Positions 1 through 9,563 are shown, counted from the stretch's first letter. The stretch is 19,585 bases of DNA from Chromera velia (GCA_018398765.1 JAHBMJ010003420.1:70029-89613), one strand, 5' to 3'. Notes: generated from the letters alone by a model not told the origin. Translations and numbers: made by a program.

Positions 1-13
1 GGGGGGGGGGGGG
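1..13. repeat. Poly-G run at the window edge
   Basis: Thirteen consecutive G residues open the window. This may be a genomic homopolymer or a contig-edge artefact; the sequence alone cannot decide. Confidence 0.8.
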
Positions 14-160
14 ATGTAGCACATGGTCGGCACAGTCATCTGCGTGTGTGGAACGATGCATTGAAGCAGGAGGAGAGGGAAAGAGGGTATGGAGATGCAA
101 ATACCTGTTTGACCCCTTCCTGATGAGTATGTGAACTGACTGCATCGTGTGTGTCAAGAC

Positions 161-182
161 TCTCTCTCTCTCTCTCTCTCTC
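161..182. repeat. (TC)n microsatellite
   Basis: Eleven uninterrupted TC dinucleotides, in no recognised gene. Confidence 0.9.
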
Positions 183-1177
183 GATCGAGAAAGGAAAAGT
201 CGCCGATTGCATGCAGTACTCTTTCTTGTGTTGCCGGCATATTTTCTGATTGGAAATTGCATGCCTTTGTGCGTGTCCGTCTCTCGCTGTTCCCACCTGT
301 ATGAATTTGTATTAATATCAGTCTGCCTGCCACAATTCCTCCGTGTCTGCAGGCGGGAGGCTCATGAGGTCACATGCATGGGGGTGCATGGTGGGTATGG
401 AAGTGGGGGGAGTCGGGGAGTACAAGGAGGGAAAGGTGAGAAGCGGAGAATTAAAGTGATCGTTCTCTCTGACGGGAAGTTCCAGGAGGAAAGGAAGGAA
501 GGAAGAGGAGAGCCACAGAAGGGGCATATGGGTGCGATAATCGGCAGGTGGGATCAAGTATTAGTAATTGTTGTCTTTTGTATTTTGGGCACGTGCCCGC
601 TTGCATGTTTGGGGCTCGGTGGGTGAGGGCCCCGTGCCTCCCTCATGCAGTTGCAAGCCCGTTTCTCTTACTATGGTAGATCGCATATGCATGATTTCCT
701 GCGTGTATGAATACAAGCATGCATTTTCAGGCGCGGCATTTTTTCTTATCTCCTGTACGAGTTCAATAGGTAGAAAGACACGAAGAAGAGTGCTTTGAGA
801 GAAAACAAAAAGACGGAAAGAACGAAAGAAAGTGGAATGAAGGACAGGGTTCCGATGCAACATTCTTCCTATCGAAAGTTGCCTGAGGTGCACACTGGGA
901 CACCCAGATTCGATCCCTGGTACTGACACGGAATGACTGAGTCGGCTGGTTAGAGTCGACCTCTTTTGTCGGTGTCGTCAGTTGGCTTCGGAAGGTGTGG
1001 GGGGTGGGGGTGTGTGATGCGTTTTTCTGGAATGCTAGGTTCTTGATTTGGATTCCACCCTCACCTTTCTTTTGTGGTGAAGCGACTTTGCCTCTCTGCT
1101 CCCCTCCTGTCTCCTTTCGATCTTCTTTTGTTGAACTTTGAGCACTGAGAGTGAACGTCAAAAGCAAGGATGGGTAA

Positions 1178-1205
1178 ATGGATGGATGGATGGATGGATG
1201 GATGG
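1178..1205. repeat. (GGAT)n microsatellite
   Basis: Seven tandem tetranucleotide units, followed by degenerate GGAA units up to about 1224. Confidence 0.9.
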
Positions 1206-1885
1206 GAGGAGGGAAGGAAGGAAGAGGCAACAGGACGACAGCCTGAGGACAGGACTGAGTGAACAGGGAGACAAAAAGAACGGGAAAAGCGGAGCGCAGG
1301 AACACTCCTTCTACAGCTTGACGTCGCGTGCAGAGTCTCTCTTCTCGAAATGCGCTATCAATACACACTGCAGACGCCAAGCGGGGAGCTTTCCGTCTCC
1401 TTGAGCGCTACTCATCTCTCTGATGGTAGAGTGCATGAACTTCTGGCCCGTGCATGCCAGGCCCCGTAGTGCGCAAATCAATGAAACACCCATATATCTG
1501 CGTGCTCTACGTGCGTGCACGTATAATGTCTCTCCCTCCTCCCCCCTTCTCTCTCTTCTTATTAACAATTTTCTCTTTATAGGAAGGGTGATGAAAGAAC
1601 AACGAGAGTCCGTTCTTGTATTTTCACTTCTTTCACAATGCTGGTCATAATGAAACTTTAAGTAACTTGAAATTTTTAACTATTAATGAAAACTTTATAA
1701 AGACTCCATTCATTGTAAGCAGCTCAGAGTAAGTTACAAAGTGATTAACACTAATCGACGCGATTTCCATAGACTTCCATAGTTCCACTATATGGAAGAA
1801 TATAAAAACTGTCAGATGTCAAATGATTTTTTGTATTTCAAAGATAATTTTATATAATTTCAATGATTCTAGCAAATAAATATTA

Positions 1886-1910
1886 TGATTGATTGATTGA
1901 TTGATTGATA
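1886..1910. repeat. (TGAT)n microsatellite in AT-rich DNA
   Basis: About six tandem GATT/TGAT units close to the right border of the AT-rich segment 1640-2030. Confidence 0.85.
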
Positions 1911-2039
1911 TGTTCCGCCCTAGGGCCTTCCCGCTATGTCTATCTGCATTATGTTGACACAAGTCCATAGTTTAACATAACGTTTTCTTTGTGGAAGTTA
2001 GAACGACTTTTCTTTAGATGTGACTAGATTTTAGAAAGG

Positions 2040-2370
2040 ATCGATCGATCAGACGTCGATATGTGACTGCTGGGGGGTCTAGGGGGCCACCACTTCTCAG
2101 GCGGTGGCCGCACTGCAGGTTGATCCCGGCGGCCATGTAGACGGTTTGAGAGGCCGCGCACTGGTGCAGCAACAACACCGGGCTCCCCGGCGCCCCTGCG
2201 TCCCTGGCAAGTGCGAACATGCATGTGCGAACGTCCGTCTACGTATCAATATCCGTTGCGATCTTCGCAAACCGTCGAGGGCACCATAGGGCACCAGAGC
2301 TCCGTGTCCGAAGCACAGTATCTTGAACTTGGAAAAAGGCGCAAAGGTCCATGGCTTCCCAGCCACTTTT
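2040..2370. other. GC-rich block upstream of the mutarotase, possible minus-strand exon
   Basis: This block is much richer in G+C than the AT-rich DNA on its left. Several short frames are open on both strands. The most protein-like is on the minus strand (about 2014-2220), with moderately complex sequence such as QTVYMAAGINLQCG, but no partner exon with a matching phase was found. It may be promoter or 5' UTR DNA of the plus-strand gene starting at 2524, or the edge of a divergent gene. I do not recognise a product. Confidence 0.3.
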
Positions 2371-2523
2371 AAAGTTGTCGCAGTTCTGTTCTGTGCGGAT
2401 CAAATTCGGAGGATCGAGTGGAGACGGGAAAACAACCAGCCGTCTCCAATGAATTTCTGTCTCGTTTTTTCTTTCTGACTTACAAGACACGTTTGTTTGT
2501 ACATCGGGTTCGACCGGATCGAA

Positions 2524-3477
2524 ATGGCCGCGGAAGGAACATCCTCCCAAATCGAAACCATCACAGAGGACCCCCGCTTCGGTGGTGTCCCCACAGTTCT
2601 CCTTCGCTCTGAAGATTCGGAGTGCACGGTTGCTCTGGGAGGCGCAACGGCGCTGTCTTGGAAGGTGAAAGGAAAGGAGCAGTTCTACGTTGTGCCTGAA
2701 CCCAAATTTGTTGCAGGAAAAACCCCTTTCCGAGGGGGCGTGCCGATCTGCTGGCCTGCTTTTGCAACGAAGAACCCGAAGGCGGGGAAGCACGGGTTCG
2801 TCCAACAGTCTGCTCGGTGGAAGCTTGTCGATAGAAAGGCCGAACCCTCCAGTACGCAGGCGACGATGGAGATGCGAATGCGGTGCGAGGAAGCACTGGG
2901 GGAGGGCAGTTACTCTGAAGCCAATGGAGCTGATCTGGGCCCATCCGAGTCCCTGGTCGTTCTGCGTTCAGTCGTGACGCTGTCTCCACGAACGTTTCAC
3001 CAGGAGCTGCAGGTGCTCAACGGGAGCAAGTTGGTTCTTCCCTTCTCTGGGTGTCTCCACACCTACTTCCTGCTGGACAGCGCGGAGGGGGAGGGGTTTG
3101 ATGTGGTCGCGTTGCCGAATTGGACCAGATACCGTGAGCCGATCATGAGTGAGAGTCCCGGCCTTGTTGACAATAAGGAAGGCAGCGGTGCCCCCCCCCT
3201 GCGTGTGACAGGGGAGAAGGAGATCGAGAGGCTCTACTCTGGTGTTCCCTTCGAAGCTCCCATTCGTATCGGGAAGCACCTGGAGTTCACACGGTCCTCC
3301 ACCTTCCCAGACGTGGTGGTGTGGAACATCGGGGACTCTCCGAACAGACCGGGGGACATGCCGGCTGGGGACGTTCCCAAATACGTTTGCGTTGAGCCGG
3401 GGGTGTGCGATGAGGACGCGGTAGTGAGGCAAGTGGAGACGTGGAAAGGGCACCAAACACTGGTGTTCAAGGGATAG
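2524..3477 (+). CDS. D-hexose-6-phosphate mutarotase (glucose-6-phosphate 1-epimerase, YeaD/YMR099c family)
   Basis: An uninterrupted 317-codon frame encodes a galactose-mutarotase-fold enzyme. The family interconverts alpha and beta anomers of hexose 6-phosphates in the cytosol, feeding glycolysis and the pentose phosphate pathway. Visible family signatures, numbered from the ATG at 2524, are FRGGVPICWPAF near residues 69-80, HGFV at 90-93 with the presumed catalytic His90, SGCLHTYF around His179, and YVCVEPG with presumed catalytic Glu291. The end WKGHQTLVFKG is typical of this family, and the length fits. The frame is open to 2497, but 2524 is the first ATG and has A at -3 and G at +4. Oddities: there is no intron although the minus-strand genes nearby are split into many short exons, and the family's HGFAR arginine is Gln94. 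No N-terminal targeting sequence is evident. Function is confident; substrate preference is inferred. Confidence 0.93.
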   Translation: MAAEGTSSQIETITEDPRFGGVPTVLLRSEDSECTVALGGATALSWKVKGKEQFYVVPEPKFVAGKTPFRGGVPICWPAFATKNPKAGKHGFVQQSARWKLVDRKAEPSSTQATMEMRMRCEEALGEGSYSEANGADLGPSESLVVLRSVVTLSPRTFHQELQVLNGSKLVLPFSGCLHTYFLLDSAEGEGFDVVALPNWTRYREPIMSESPGLVDNKEGSGAPPLRVTGEKEIERLYSGVPFEAPIRIGKHLEFTRSSTFPDVVVWNIGDSPNRPGDMPAGDVPKYVCVEPGVCDEDAVVRQVETWKGHQTLVFKG

Positions 3478-3620
3478 AGGGCGGGGAGAGTGTCGGGGGA
3501 CAGAAGAGATATCCATTTCCTTACTTCCGCTCCCTCTCCTCTTGAGGTTGCCGACCTTCTTTCGTCGGTGGTTTGGTCGCAAAGATCTTCTTTTTCCTAT
3601 TTTTCTTCACTTTCGTGCCT

Positions 3621-3688
3621 CCCTCCCTTCCTACCTCCCTTCCTTTCTTCCTTCCTTCCTTGCTTCCTTCCTTCCTTCCTTCCTTCCT
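3621..3688. repeat. (CCTT)n-rich tract
   Basis: Imperfect tandem CCTT/CTTC units downstream of the mutarotase stop codon, probably untranslated or intergenic. Confidence 0.85.
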
Positions 3689-3845
3689 GTGTTTCTTCGT
3701 CTCTTCATTCCTCCCTGCGTTGGTTCGTTTCTCCGTTCCTCCGTTCATTCCGTCCGTCCTCATTTATGGATTCATTTATTCCTTCCGTTGCTCCTTTGTC
3801 CATCCTCAAGTGTCTCGCTTCCGAAATTGATCCTTTTCTTTCTTC

Positions 3846-3872
3846 CTCTCTCTCTCTCTCTCTCTCTCTCTT
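3846..3872. repeat. (TC)n microsatellite
   Basis: About 13 uninterrupted CT dinucleotides. Confidence 0.9.
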
Positions 3873-4541
3873 CCTTTCTCTACTTTCCTCCATTCCTCGT
3901 TCCCCTCTCGTCCGTGCGTCCTAGCACACGAAAGGTTTGCAACTGTGAAATTTCAAGTCTGTTCAGATCAGCCGAACGGCGATTCGATTCGGTCGGGTTG
4001 TACGAGCACGTCATTTTTCAAGAAAGAAAGGAATACCAACAAAGGCACAGTTGGACCAGGTGTGCACTTAGGTCAGCAAGCGGTAAAAGTGTGCAGGTTC
4101 ATTTTTCTGTGAAAAATTCCTGGCAAGGGCACATCCACCTCCTGGGCTTTTTGCCTCTAGTTCTGCATTTTTCAGGTCTCACTGACGACTAAGCAATGAC
4201 ATTGGGGTGCACATGTAACGGAGAGTTCAGTGCAGGAGAGGAGAGTATCACATAAATGCAGAGTTATTCAATGCATACCATGATGTCTTCAATCAAGTTG
4301 CATTGTCTAGTGCATTGTTCTAAACATTGAGCGGAACTACTAGTAGGACTAAGCTTGAGCGGGACTGCACTGGGCCACTGGCATGCAAGCTACACTTGAT
4401 ACACTGGCATTCGTACTCGATCATGATACAGTGCAGAGTGACATTGCCACAGACGCACACTTTAACTTTAAAAAGTTGGCATACGTAACTTGAATTGTGT
4501 TTGTAGGCGTCGATCGGCTAAAAAGAAAAAAAATCTCCCTA

Positions 4542-4925
4542 CCCTGCAAAAATGTTAGAAAAGTGATAGAAAAGTTGTTAGAAAAGTGATAGAAAAGTGA
4601 TAGAAATTCAAATTTCTAATATGTTAGAAATTTGAGTCAAATTTCTAACATTTTTTGTAATTTCTATCAATTATTAGAAATGTTAGAAAAGTAATAGAAA
4701 TTCAAGTCTGATTTCTTTCACTTTTTTAATAACTTTTCTATCACTTTTCTAATATTTCTAACATTTGATAGAAATTGAGTCTAATTTCTAACATGTTAGA
4801 AATTAAAGTCTAATTTCTATCACTTTTCTAACTTTGAATTTCTATCACTTTTCTATCAGTTTTCTATCACTTTTCTATCACTTTTCTAACAACTTTTCTA
4901 TCACTTTTCTAACATTTTTTTCAGG
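4542..4925. mobile_element. Foldback/MITE-like element 1 with perfect 56-bp inverted arms
   Basis: The arm at 4551-4606 is the exact reverse complement of 4861-4916. The interior is built from the same short unit (GTTAGAAA, GTGATAGAAA) in both orientations, so most of the element can fold back on itself. The outer ends read CCCTGCAAAAATG on the left and CATTTTTTTCAGG on the right. There is no coding capacity. A non-autonomous DNA transposon or foldback element is the simplest reading. No convincing target-site duplication is visible, and it directly abuts a second palindromic element. Confidence 0.7.
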
Positions 4926-5257
4926 CTCTGCGAAGACCTAGAAATTTAGACAGGAATTTAGAGAGGAATTTAGCTAAGAATCTAAAGGAATTTAGACCTC
5001 TAAATTCTTAAATTTTGGAGGTCAATTTCTCATGAATTATCATGAGTTAGAACTTGATATTAATAGTGCTTATAGGTCTAAAATAAGTCTATAAGTACGT
5101 TAATATCAAGTTTTAACTGATAATAGTTTATGAGAAATTGACTTCTAAAGTTTAGGAATTTAGAGGTCTAAATTCCTTTAGATTCCTAGCTAAATTCCTC
5201 TAAATTCCTGTCTCAATTCCTCTAAATTCCTGTTTAAATTCCTAAGTCTTCGCAGGG
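4926..5257. mobile_element. Foldback/MITE-like element 2, near-complete palindrome
   Basis: The left end CTCTGCGAAGACCTAG and the reverse complement of the right end CCCTGCGAAGACTTAG match closely. The similarity continues inward: repeated AGGAATTTAGA units, then GACCTCTAAATTC, GGTCAATTTCTCAT and AACTTGATATTAA in one arm, with diverged complements in the other. The centre lies near 5090. The arms differ by substitutions and small length changes, so it looks older than element 1. It is non-coding and probably a non-autonomous inverted-repeat transposon. Its right terminus GCAGGG is the complement of element 1's left terminus CCCTGC, so the pair is also bounded as one unit. Confidence 0.7.
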
Positions 5258-5874
5258 GGATAAACCCTTTACTTCTTTTCTTTTTTTTTTCTTTTTCAGT
5301 CAAACCACTGTTGTTGAAGTGTTATTTATGTTTTGCATAACTGTTGCTGAGTGTTGTTGACGGTAAAAAAGTAAAAAAAAAATCTTCTGCATGATCGTTT
5401 TAATTAGATCGCTTATATTTGTTTTTCTTCTTTAGCTAGCTTCTTTAGCCGATGCCTAGAATTGTCTTCCAAAAATACATAATTAATGTACCAATCTATC
5501 TGTTTAGCTATCTGTTGAATTCTCAGGCTGTGACCTAGCTCTCTAATGTCCATCAATCTATAAATAATGTAGTAGACATTATATAAATAATATATAGGCC
5601 ATCATATAGGTTAATGCGCTAGGTAAAGTTCCTGGTTAACAAACCAATATTGCATGATATTGTTATGCCTCGTGGTTGGCCAGAGCCTAAGTAGTGGCTC
5701 ACCAGCTTTAACTGCCTCAATTCATTCAATTCAATTCATATCTTAAATTTGATAAATTAAATTAAAGTCTAGATTAAAGTTAAATTACAACGCTAGTTAT
5801 AACGCTTGAAGCACTTATTCTAGCCTGAGCATTTATTTGTACAGTATGCTTAGAGCTACTGCAACTTATTGTAG
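5258..5874. other. AT-rich intergenic DNA
   Basis: Homopolymeric A and T runs and short direct AT repeats dominate. I see no coding exon, RNA gene or element end. Confidence 0.6.
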
Positions 5875-6319
5875 CGTTGCATGTCAAAAGGTTCACTGGA
5901 AGACTCACAGAGCGAAATGCGACAGAGAGTGGGCGGGGCACAAGGAAGGAGATAGATAGTACAGAAGCGCTGGACTTCTTGAAGAGAGTCGAGATAGCAA
6001 CTGAAGCAAGAAAGCAGAAGCTTGTTAACGAGCAAGTGGTGAACTTTCTGGTTGGCTGTCTCTGTATCGACGGGCCTATCAAGACGATTAGCCAAGACAG
6101 CGATCGAACGGATGTGCCGAGGGACGTTCGACTTGCTTATCTGATCAAAAAGGCACTAGACGCACTCGCAGCGCTCCCCAACTAGATGGTAGAGAATGCA
6201 TTGGATAAAGATCCCGAAGAAAGTCTCCGAGATGATTTGCTTTGTCTGCTCTGCCACATTACTGAACAAGACCTCATACCGGAAAGGGTGAAAGCACAAG
6301 CAACGCGCCTTTACTGGAG
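5875..6319 (+). pseudogene. Exon-like island with in-frame TAG, unidentified helical protein
   Basis: A 445-nt island of balanced composition sits in AT-rich DNA. It is bounded by a plausible acceptor (TTATTGTAG before 5875) and donor (GGAG followed by GTATGC after 6319). One frame reads through the whole segment except for a single TAG at 6183-6185. After that stop it continues in the same frame for about 45 further codons of similar character. The translation is charged and leucine-rich, e.g. EALDFLKRVEIATEARKQK and DVRLAYLIKKALDALAALP, then SLRDDLLCLLCHITEQ. This suggests an alpha-helical, possibly armadillo-like, fold. I do not recognise the family. It could be a decayed duplicate exon, an exon with a recent stop mutation or sequencing error, or two separate open frames. 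Pseudogene is the default reading because no partner exon was found. Confidence 0.4.
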
Positions 6320-6439
6320 GTATGCAGTGTGAAAGAAGGGTGTGGTTGCATGTGGTTAAAGCGGGTCAAAGTTTTTGTATCACAGTTACTCTGCTTGCTT
6401 CTCAGATGGTTTGTTCATCAATCGATGGTGAACTTCTTT

Positions 6440-7040
6440 TTCTTTTCATTCAGTCTTAATCTTTTTTTCTTTTCTCTTTTCTCAGACTCAGAGTGTGAAA
6501 CCTGTCTTTCTTGTCACTCCCTCTATCATTTCACCTCTCTTAGTCAGACAGAAAGATAAGAAGCAACCCATAAAAAGAGAGAGGGTTTTCCATTCCCCTC
6601 TGTGTATCTTGGGAAAGAACATTTTTGGTGACTTTGAAAAGTGTGAAAGAAAAGAGAAGTGAACTCTCAATTTCCCTTTCCTTTTTCTTCTCTGTTTGAA
6701 AGCTTCTTTTCTGCAACTCTCTCTGTCACCTCACCCTTTTTGAGTCGGACAGAACAACAAGAAGCAACCCATAAGAAGAGCGAGGGTTTTTTATTCCCCT
6801 CTGTGCATCTCGGGAAAAGAACGTTAATTCTTGGTTACTCAGAAAAGTATAAAAGAAAACAGAAGAGTACTTCTCTCTTCATCTCACTTAGTCTTAATTC
6901 TTCGTTCTTTTTTTTTCTTGCTGAGTCTGGTTGAAGTTTCCTTTCTTATCACTCTCCCTGTCACTTCATCTTTCTGAGTTAGACAGAACGATAAGAAGCA
7001 ACCCATAAGAAGAGAGAGGGCTTTACCGTTCCCTTTTGCT
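6440..7040. repeat. Three tandem diverged copies of a ~200-bp unit
   Basis: Three successive blocks share an ordered set of motifs: a T-rich stretch, a TCACTCC/TCACCTCA segment, then GACAGAA followed by AAGAAGCAACCCATAA, an AGAG-GAGGG-TTT segment, and CCCCTCTGTG. The GAAGCAACCC core starts at 6560, 6761 and 6995, giving spacings of 201 and 234 bp. Each copy is diverged but clearly homologous. The short minus-strand frames sharing MGCFL follow the DNA repeat, and one copy is interrupted by stops, so I do not call them genes. Confidence 0.75.
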
Positions 7041-7741
7041 TGTGCATACGTGTGACTCGTCGTCCCGCTCCAGCTTGAAAACCCCTTTCGAGTCATGTTC
7101 ACAGATTTTTGTCGTCTCATCCGATTTTCTTCTTATATACAAAGCACTGCCTCCCAAGTCTGTAGGTCTCTCGTATAGATCCTAATAGGTCTCTTATATG
7201 AATTATATGATTCAAAATTTTATGATCATATACAGTGGTACTGCACACCCACACTGCTTACTTATAATCACAACTAAGTCTGCCTTTTAGCTAGGTGTTT
7301 AAAAATTTAAAACAGGCAGAGCAAATGGAATTAAATTCAATTAATGTTATAATTTGGTCTATTCAATCCTAAATGTACTCAATTTTAATTTAATGTGATT
7401 CATTGTACTAGTAATTGATAGTCTGACACTTAATCACTATAATATCACTTATAATTTCACTGGTTATATTAAATACTAATGATAATATAACACTAACTAA
7501 TTATTTTATCAAAAATAGTTGTTAATTGTTCATTCCATATAGTATATGTATACATTGTTTCAATTGTTTTCTACATGCACTCTTGATATAACAAACTAGT
7601 GACCTAGTGATAAATTCCATTATTTAAATTAAAATTGCGCATTTTATAGCACAATTTCAAAAAGAGCTACCACAATATCATAATGTATTATTTGTCTTCA
7701 ATTTTGAAAAGTATTTCTGAAGGAAACATGCAAACGGCGAC
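7041..7741. other. AT-rich spacer, 3' side of the 236-residue gene
   Basis: After a short mixed segment (7041-7130) the sequence is strongly AT-rich with no open frame of note. The stretch nearest 7741 should contain the 3' UTR and polyadenylation region of the minus-strand gene ending at 7742; no specific signal is claimed. Confidence 0.55.
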
Positions 7742-9159
7742 CTAGTCTTCTTGAAAGAGATCAATGTCATCGATGCCTTCTTCTGCAAGGAAAGCAGAAA
7801 CCACAGCCGCGTCCCCTCCGTCCCCTCCCCCTCCCGCAACGCTGACGCCGGAAACCCCCAAGTTTTGCCCGTGCGCTTGCCTGGCCATCCACCCAGGCAC
7901 CTTCCCGGAGACTGAGGACCTTCTATTCGGCTGCTGGGCCTCCCTGAACAGACTTGCACTGACGTCTGCCGGAACATCGAAGCCTCTTCCCGCTCTGCAA
8001 ATGTGTGTACATACATACATTGCACACATCCGTCGACTTCTGCACATTAAAATTGGGCTGAAAAATTCAAAGTTGGACGGAGGCTCCAGTCGACTGGAAA
8101 GTTCAGACAAACAGACAATGCAGTCTCCCAAAATCCCATCTTAGGGGCCCCACAGTCCGAAATTCATCTGCGCTCAAATGTTTCTCTACAATATACTTTT
8201 GTGCATGATCATTTGATTGCCTGCCTGCCTGCATGCCGGTCTGTTTGTCTGTCAATCTATGTGTCCGTATGCGTTCCTGTCTGCCTTCAAGGGACCTTCT
8301 GTTTCTCCGTCAACGCTTTCTTGCCTGTCGATCTTTGCATGTCGCAAACCTCCATCCAATCCGCAGACTCTAGCTCCGTCTTCTGAGTCCTTTCTGTACA
8401 CAGACAGTCTTCTGAATTAAGTCACTGACCGCGCTGCCGGTGCCTTCTTTGCGTGCCTCCTCTGGTCTGCCTCCGCCTCGTCCTCCTCTTCTTCTTCCTG
8501 ACGGAGGGCAGCAGAGAAGGCGACAGGCCGGAGTGCCGGGTCCTGCTTCCCCCCTCTCGACGGGGGCACTCCCTGAGCCGAGCCGGCAGCAGAGCTGCGC
8601 CTTCCCCGCACATCTTCTGTCCTCGCCACCCCTGCCTGGGACGCACGACGGAGGGCCGGGGTCTCTCTGCACATATTTGAGTATGGCAACCCGCATTGTA
8701 TCACATTTTTGATTGAAGCAAACAGCCAGGGTGTAAGCAAATGTGCTCCACCAAGAAACACTCCCTTCAGTTTCTTTGATTTTCTCCTGTCTACTCTTGC
8801 CACCGACCCGCTCGGTCACCCAGGAGGCCACTCACTCAATCACTTTCCAGCACTCACTCTTTCACCAAAGCATTTGGTAGTAGACAGCAGTAATTGGCGG
8901 GGAATTCACGTTCACCGCAACGGAAGACCGGCATATCGACCTTTACAGATTTACAGGAAGAGAAGAATTTTCGTCTGCCTGCCTGCCTACCTTTGGAGGT
9001 TCGGCTGGGCTTTTCGTTCGTCGAATTCTTCCCCTTCGTCCTCTGCTGCGACGTCTGCGGAGACGGGATCCTTGTTGGCCATCTGCAGGCAGGCAGAAAG
9101 AGAATTAGTGCTTGTAAGAGGTTTCGGCCACAGATGCTAACATGCATGGTGTCACCCGT

Positions 9160-9198
<39 letters not shown>

Positions 9199-9563
9199 CA
9201 CACACACATGCACACACACATGCACACACACACACACACACACACAGAGGCACAAGCACGTGCACGCCCACCAGCACATGCAGACGCACACAGAGACGAT
9301 TATTAACCCAGAATGCTCACATGAAGAGGGAAAAATTGCCCCATTCTCCGATCACCACCCTGACTTCATCCACAGTTGTTCGATCCTCCATCCTTCCCTC
9401 CCACAGTGACCGCTTCGCCCACCTACCCACCTACCTGGGAGATGAAGAAGTCTCGGTCTTGGTTGGTCTTCTGTATCTGTTCCGTCTCGCGCTTCTTCTT
9501 TTTTGACGCCAGACGCTGATGCAAGCACGCAGGCGGAGAAGGCAGGGCTGATGAGTGCCCCAT
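7742..9563 (-). CDS. Four-exon gene, unidentified 236-residue charged protein
   Basis: The exons, in coding order, are 9563-9435, 9082-8991, 8666-8430 and 7994-7742. Phases match at every junction (0, 2, 2), donors are GTAGGT, GTAGGC and GTCAGT, acceptors all end in GCAG, and the total is exactly 237 codons including TAG. In-frame TGA codons just before the ATG at 9563 support that start. The N-terminus carries a basic KKKKR cluster near residue 21, consistent with nuclear targeting, followed by a short helical stretch (RETEQIQKTNQDRDFF). The middle is Arg/Ser/Pro/Gln-rich with a Glu/Asp run (QEEEEEDEAEAD), then a Gly-rich patch. The C-terminus is acidic and hydrophobic (FLAEEGIDDIDLFQED). 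It is probably largely disordered and nuclear or nucleolar, but that is inference; I do not recognise a family. It lies head-to-tail with the receptor gene, 269 bp downstream of that gene's stop. Confidence 0.75.
9162..9246. repeat. (CA)n tract with CATG interruptions, in intron 1 of the 236-residue gene
   Basis: A CA array is interrupted three times by ATGC at regular short spacing. On the coding strand it reads (TG)n and lies about 80 nt upstream of the acceptor at 9083. Confidence 0.9.

Larger units (their letters stand above)
14..2039. other. Gene-poor stretch with simple repeats
   Basis: I see no convincing coding exon here. The open frames are short, conflict with one another and are made of low-complexity translation (Ser/Leu/Pro runs). 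Simple repeats are (TC)n at 161-182, (GGAT)n at 1178-1205 and (TGAT)n at 1886-1910. Base composition changes near 1640 from mixed to clearly AT-rich, then back to GC-rich at about 2040. No tRNA or rRNA was recognised. Confidence 0.55.
3478..4541. other. 3' flank of the mutarotase gene, repeat-rich, no gene seen
   Basis: Pyrimidine-rich DNA follows the stop codon, with (CCTT)n-like sequence at about 3621-3688 and (TC)n at 3846-3872. From about 3930 to 4540 the sequence is unique but has no frame or splice pattern I can support. The long Ser/Phe/Leu open frames across 3490-4190 are translations of the pyrimidine repeats. Confidence 0.6.

Noticed and set aside
890-925. tRNA B-box-like string (GATTCGATCCC)
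   Set aside because: No matching A box, acceptor stem or cloverleaf could be found around it.
763-1380. 205-residue minus-strand open frame
   Set aside because: It crosses GGAT/GGAA repeats, has biased low-complexity composition, and shows no recognisable domain or splice partner.
3490-4192. Long Ser/Phe/Leu/Pro frames on the plus strand
   Set aside because: They translate the CCTT and TC repeats downstream of the mutarotase stop and have no independent coding character.
6488-7120. Two small minus-strand frames sharing MGCFLSFCLT
   Set aside because: The similarity comes from the triplicated DNA repeat; the middle copy has stops, so peptide conservation is not supported.
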